NCBI GenBank assembly: GCA_016125045.1
Contig: WGML01000013.1
Location: forward strand, 1-40,692
Origin: a bacterium
GTDB taxonomy: Bacteria > Pseudomonadota > Alphaproteobacteria > Caulobacterales > Hyphomonadaceae
Reading direction: 5' to 3'
Length of the DNA stretch: 40,692 bases
This document shows positions 39,151-40,692 of this stretch, one piece after another. Under the pieces are notes generated by a model that saw only the letters and a list, made by a program, of their open reading frames with translations, was not told the origin of the DNA and searched no databases. The translations under genes and the position numbers were made by a program. Numbering within the stretch: the stretch's first letter is position 1; every line of letters starts with the position of its first letter.

Positions 39151-40692
39151 ATGGGCGGGGTGCGGAGGCTGACAGCGGCGGTGGGGGCGGTGTTCGCCGG
39201 CCTTGTGCTGACCATGGCGGGAGCGGCCCCCGCGGCGGCGCAGGGCGCGGACCTCATCTTCCCGGCTGACCAGTTCGACAAGCTGAGCTACCAGCCCCGC
39301 CAGTCGACCGGCGATACGCGCTATGAATCCATCCTCATGGACATGCGGCAGGCGAATTTTGAGCCGCTGGCGCTGCTCGCCCCGGAGGACCCGGTGCGCC
39401 GGCTCGCCGAGCCGGTCGGCCTCCTCAAGGTGATGATCGGCGAGGGCTACATCACCTGCACAGCGTCGATCATCGACGCCTCCCTCATCCTCACCAACTG
39501 GCACTGCCTGCCCAAATATGGCCGCCAGGCGACAAAGGCGGCGCTGTGGATGGGCTATTACCGCGACGATGAGCGCAGCGTGCAGCGCTATGAGGTGGAC
39601 CTGACGCCGGTGGAGACCGGCAATGCCGATCTCGACTATGCGATCCTGAGCGTGAAGGGCGATCTCTCCGCCTGGGGGCGCGTCGTGCTCGCCGGCGAGG
39701 ACCCGCCGGCCAATCGCTCGCTCGCGATCGCGCATCACCCGGCGGGCCAGCCGAAACAGATGACGCAGCGCAGCTGCCGCACGGCCGATCCGCCGATCGT
39801 GCAGGGCGGGCTGCGCCACAAGTGCGACACGCTGCCGGGCTCCTCCGGCGCGCCGGTGTTCTATGGCTATGGCGAGGCGGCCAAGGTGGTGGCGCTGCAT
39901 TTCTCCGGCGTGCCGCAATCGCTGCTTGGGATCGATCCGACGCTGGAGGCGAACCGCGCCGTGCCGATGAGCCGGATCGCAGCGGCGAGCCCGGTGGTGA
40001 AGCGGCTGATCGGCGCGCTGGGCCGTGCAGCCAGTGTGGCTGCCTCAGCGCCGGCGTCGGCGAACACGGGCGCGAGGACGGGCTCCAACAGCCAGGCCGG
40101 CCAGCCGGGGTCAACCGCCGTTTCGGAGGCTGGAGGGGCACCCTCCCCGTCATCTTCGCGCCTGTCGGCCGCCGAGCTGTCAAGGCTCATCAGCAGCGGA
40201 GCGGCGGCCCATGGCCGGGGCGATTACGCCGCCGCGCTGAAGGACTACACCGCCGCCTGCGAGGGGGGGGACGCGGCGGGGTGTCACAACCTTGGTTTGA
40301 TGACCTATGCCGGCCAGGGCGTCGCGCGGAATTATGGCCGGGCGTGGGAGCTTTTCCAGAAGGGGTGCGACGGTGGGGTGGCGAAGGGGTGCTTCAATGT
40401 CGCAGCGTTGTATGAGCGCGGAGAGGGCGTCGCGCAGGACTTCGGCCGGGCGCGGGAGCTGTACCGACAAGCCTGCGACGGTGGGGAGGCGCAGGGGTGC
40501 ACCGAACTCGGGGCGCTGTATGCCAGGGGACTGGGCGTCGCGCAGGACTATGGCCGGGCGCGGGAGCTTTATCAAAGGGCCTGCGACGGCGGAGAGGTGG
40601 CGGGTGGCTGCTTCAATCTCGGGCTTATGTACGCCAATGGCCAAGGCGTCGCGCAGGACTTCAGCCGGGCGCGGGCGCTTTACCAAAAGGCC
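39151..40692 (+). CDS. Secreted trypsin-like serine protease with Sel1 repeats (3' end outside window)
   Basis: At least 514 aa, no stop before the window end. Signal peptide (M-G-G-V-R-R-L-T-A-A-V..., cleavage after A-P-A-A-A). Trypsin-fold domain (about 60-280): His118 in L-T-N-W-H-C-L, Asp162 in N-A-D-L-D-Y-A-I-L and Ser232 in L-P-G-S-S-G-A-P, an intact triad, with Cys pairs nearby. A Ser/Ala/Gly linker (about 288-340) leads to Sel1-type repeats of 36 residues (108 bp) from about 350, each with A-C-D-G-G-x-x-x-G-C; Cys pairs start at 40258, 40366, 40474 and 40582. The fourth repeat has one extra residue (E-V-A-G-G-C). ATG at 39136 is an alternative start, but AGGAG touches it directly. Confidence 0.85.
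   Translation, partial: MGGVRRLTAAVGAVFAGLVLTMAGAAPAAAQGADLIFPADQFDKLSYQPRQSTGDTRYESILMDMRQANFEPLALLAPEDPVRRLAEPVGLLKVMIGEGYITCTASIIDASLILTNWHCLPKYGRQATKAALWMGYYRDDERSVQRYEVDLTPVETGNADLDYAILSVKGDLSAWGRVVLAGEDPPANRSLAIAHHPAGQPKQMTQRSCRTADPPIVQGGLRHKCDTLPGSSGAPVFYGYGEAAKVVALHFSGVPQSLLGIDPTLEANRAVPMSRIAAASPVVKRLIGALGRAASVAASAPASANTGARTGSNSQAGQPGSTAVSEAGGAPSPSSSRLSAAELSRLISSGAAAHGRGDYAAALKDYTAACEGGDAAGCHNLGLMTYAGQGVARNYGRAWELFQKGCDGGVAKGCFNVAALYERGEGVAQDFGRARELYRQACDGGEAQGCTELGALYARGLGVAQDYGRARELYQRACDGGEVAGGCFNLGLMYANGQGVAQDFSRARALYQKA

Noticed and set aside
40258..40692. 108-bp tandem repeat considered as a CRISPR or satellite array
   Set aside because: The repeats keep frame and encode Sel1 units with conserved Cys and Gly; there are no unique spacers between identical repeats.

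Overview
GC-rich (about 64 percent) chromosomal DNA from an alphaproteobacterium, most likely of the Caulobacterales/Maricaulales/Parvularculales type. The evidence is the housekeeping block panB-yfgM-bamB-der / purF-cvpA-radA / mlaF-mlaE-alr-dnaB / rplI-rpsR-rpsF / fabD-fabG-acpP-fabF-mltG, together with a DUF6249/ECF-sigma locus and dispersed hairpin repeats. This placement is inferred from gene content and order, not from a marker-gene tree. I saw no tRNA, rRNA, CRISPR array or transposase.

Accessory part, about 1-12,600. It opens with a 5'-broken DUF3526 ABC permease (106-1128), facing a C-terminal scrap of a TonB-dependent receptor (about 1146-1255, minus) and a scrap of an NTF2/SnoaL-like protein (about 1440-1586). 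Next is an HxlR regulator (1583-2254, minus), divergent from a small operon of DUF1428, VOC, DUF6958 and VOC proteins (2345-3919) that runs into a multiply broken glutathione S-transferase gene. Three exported proteins of unknown role follow on the minus strand: a beta-barrel-like protein, a frameshifted secreted protein and a Thr/Gly-rich Cys-pair protein. They lie divergently from an OmpR-type response regulator and its histidine kinase (6908-8967). A cupin gene and a second HxlR gene form another divergent pair (9207-10526). A truncated AadA-like nucleotidyltransferase abuts an exported M20-type peptidase gene (11188-12588).

Conserved part, about 12,680-38,740. A thioesterase-fold gene with a LiuR-like operator converges with a DUF481 outer-membrane protein across a perfect 13-bp hairpin. 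DUF6481, DUF6249, an ECF-type sigma factor, a small two-helix membrane protein (candidate anti-sigma) and NnrU come next. They are followed by pantothenate synthesis (panB), envelope assembly (YfgM-like, BamB), ribosome assembly (Der), purine synthesis (PurF), CvpA, DNA repair (RadA), a lipoprotein Ntn acylase, the MlaEF lipid transporter core, alanine racemase, replicative helicase, the bS6-bS18-bL9 ribosomal operon and the fatty-acid synthesis cluster ending in MltG. These genes all look intact.

Tail, 38,741-40,692. About 0.4 kb holds dispersed palindromic repeats. The last gene is a secreted trypsin-like protease with Cys-paired Sel1 repeats and runs off the window edge.

The clearest large-scale signal is that every degraded gene lies in the first 11.2 kb. 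The most plausible under-described systems are the two-component locus with three divergent exported proteins of unknown function, the DUF6249/sigma/two-helix protein locus, and the protease-Sel1 fusion.
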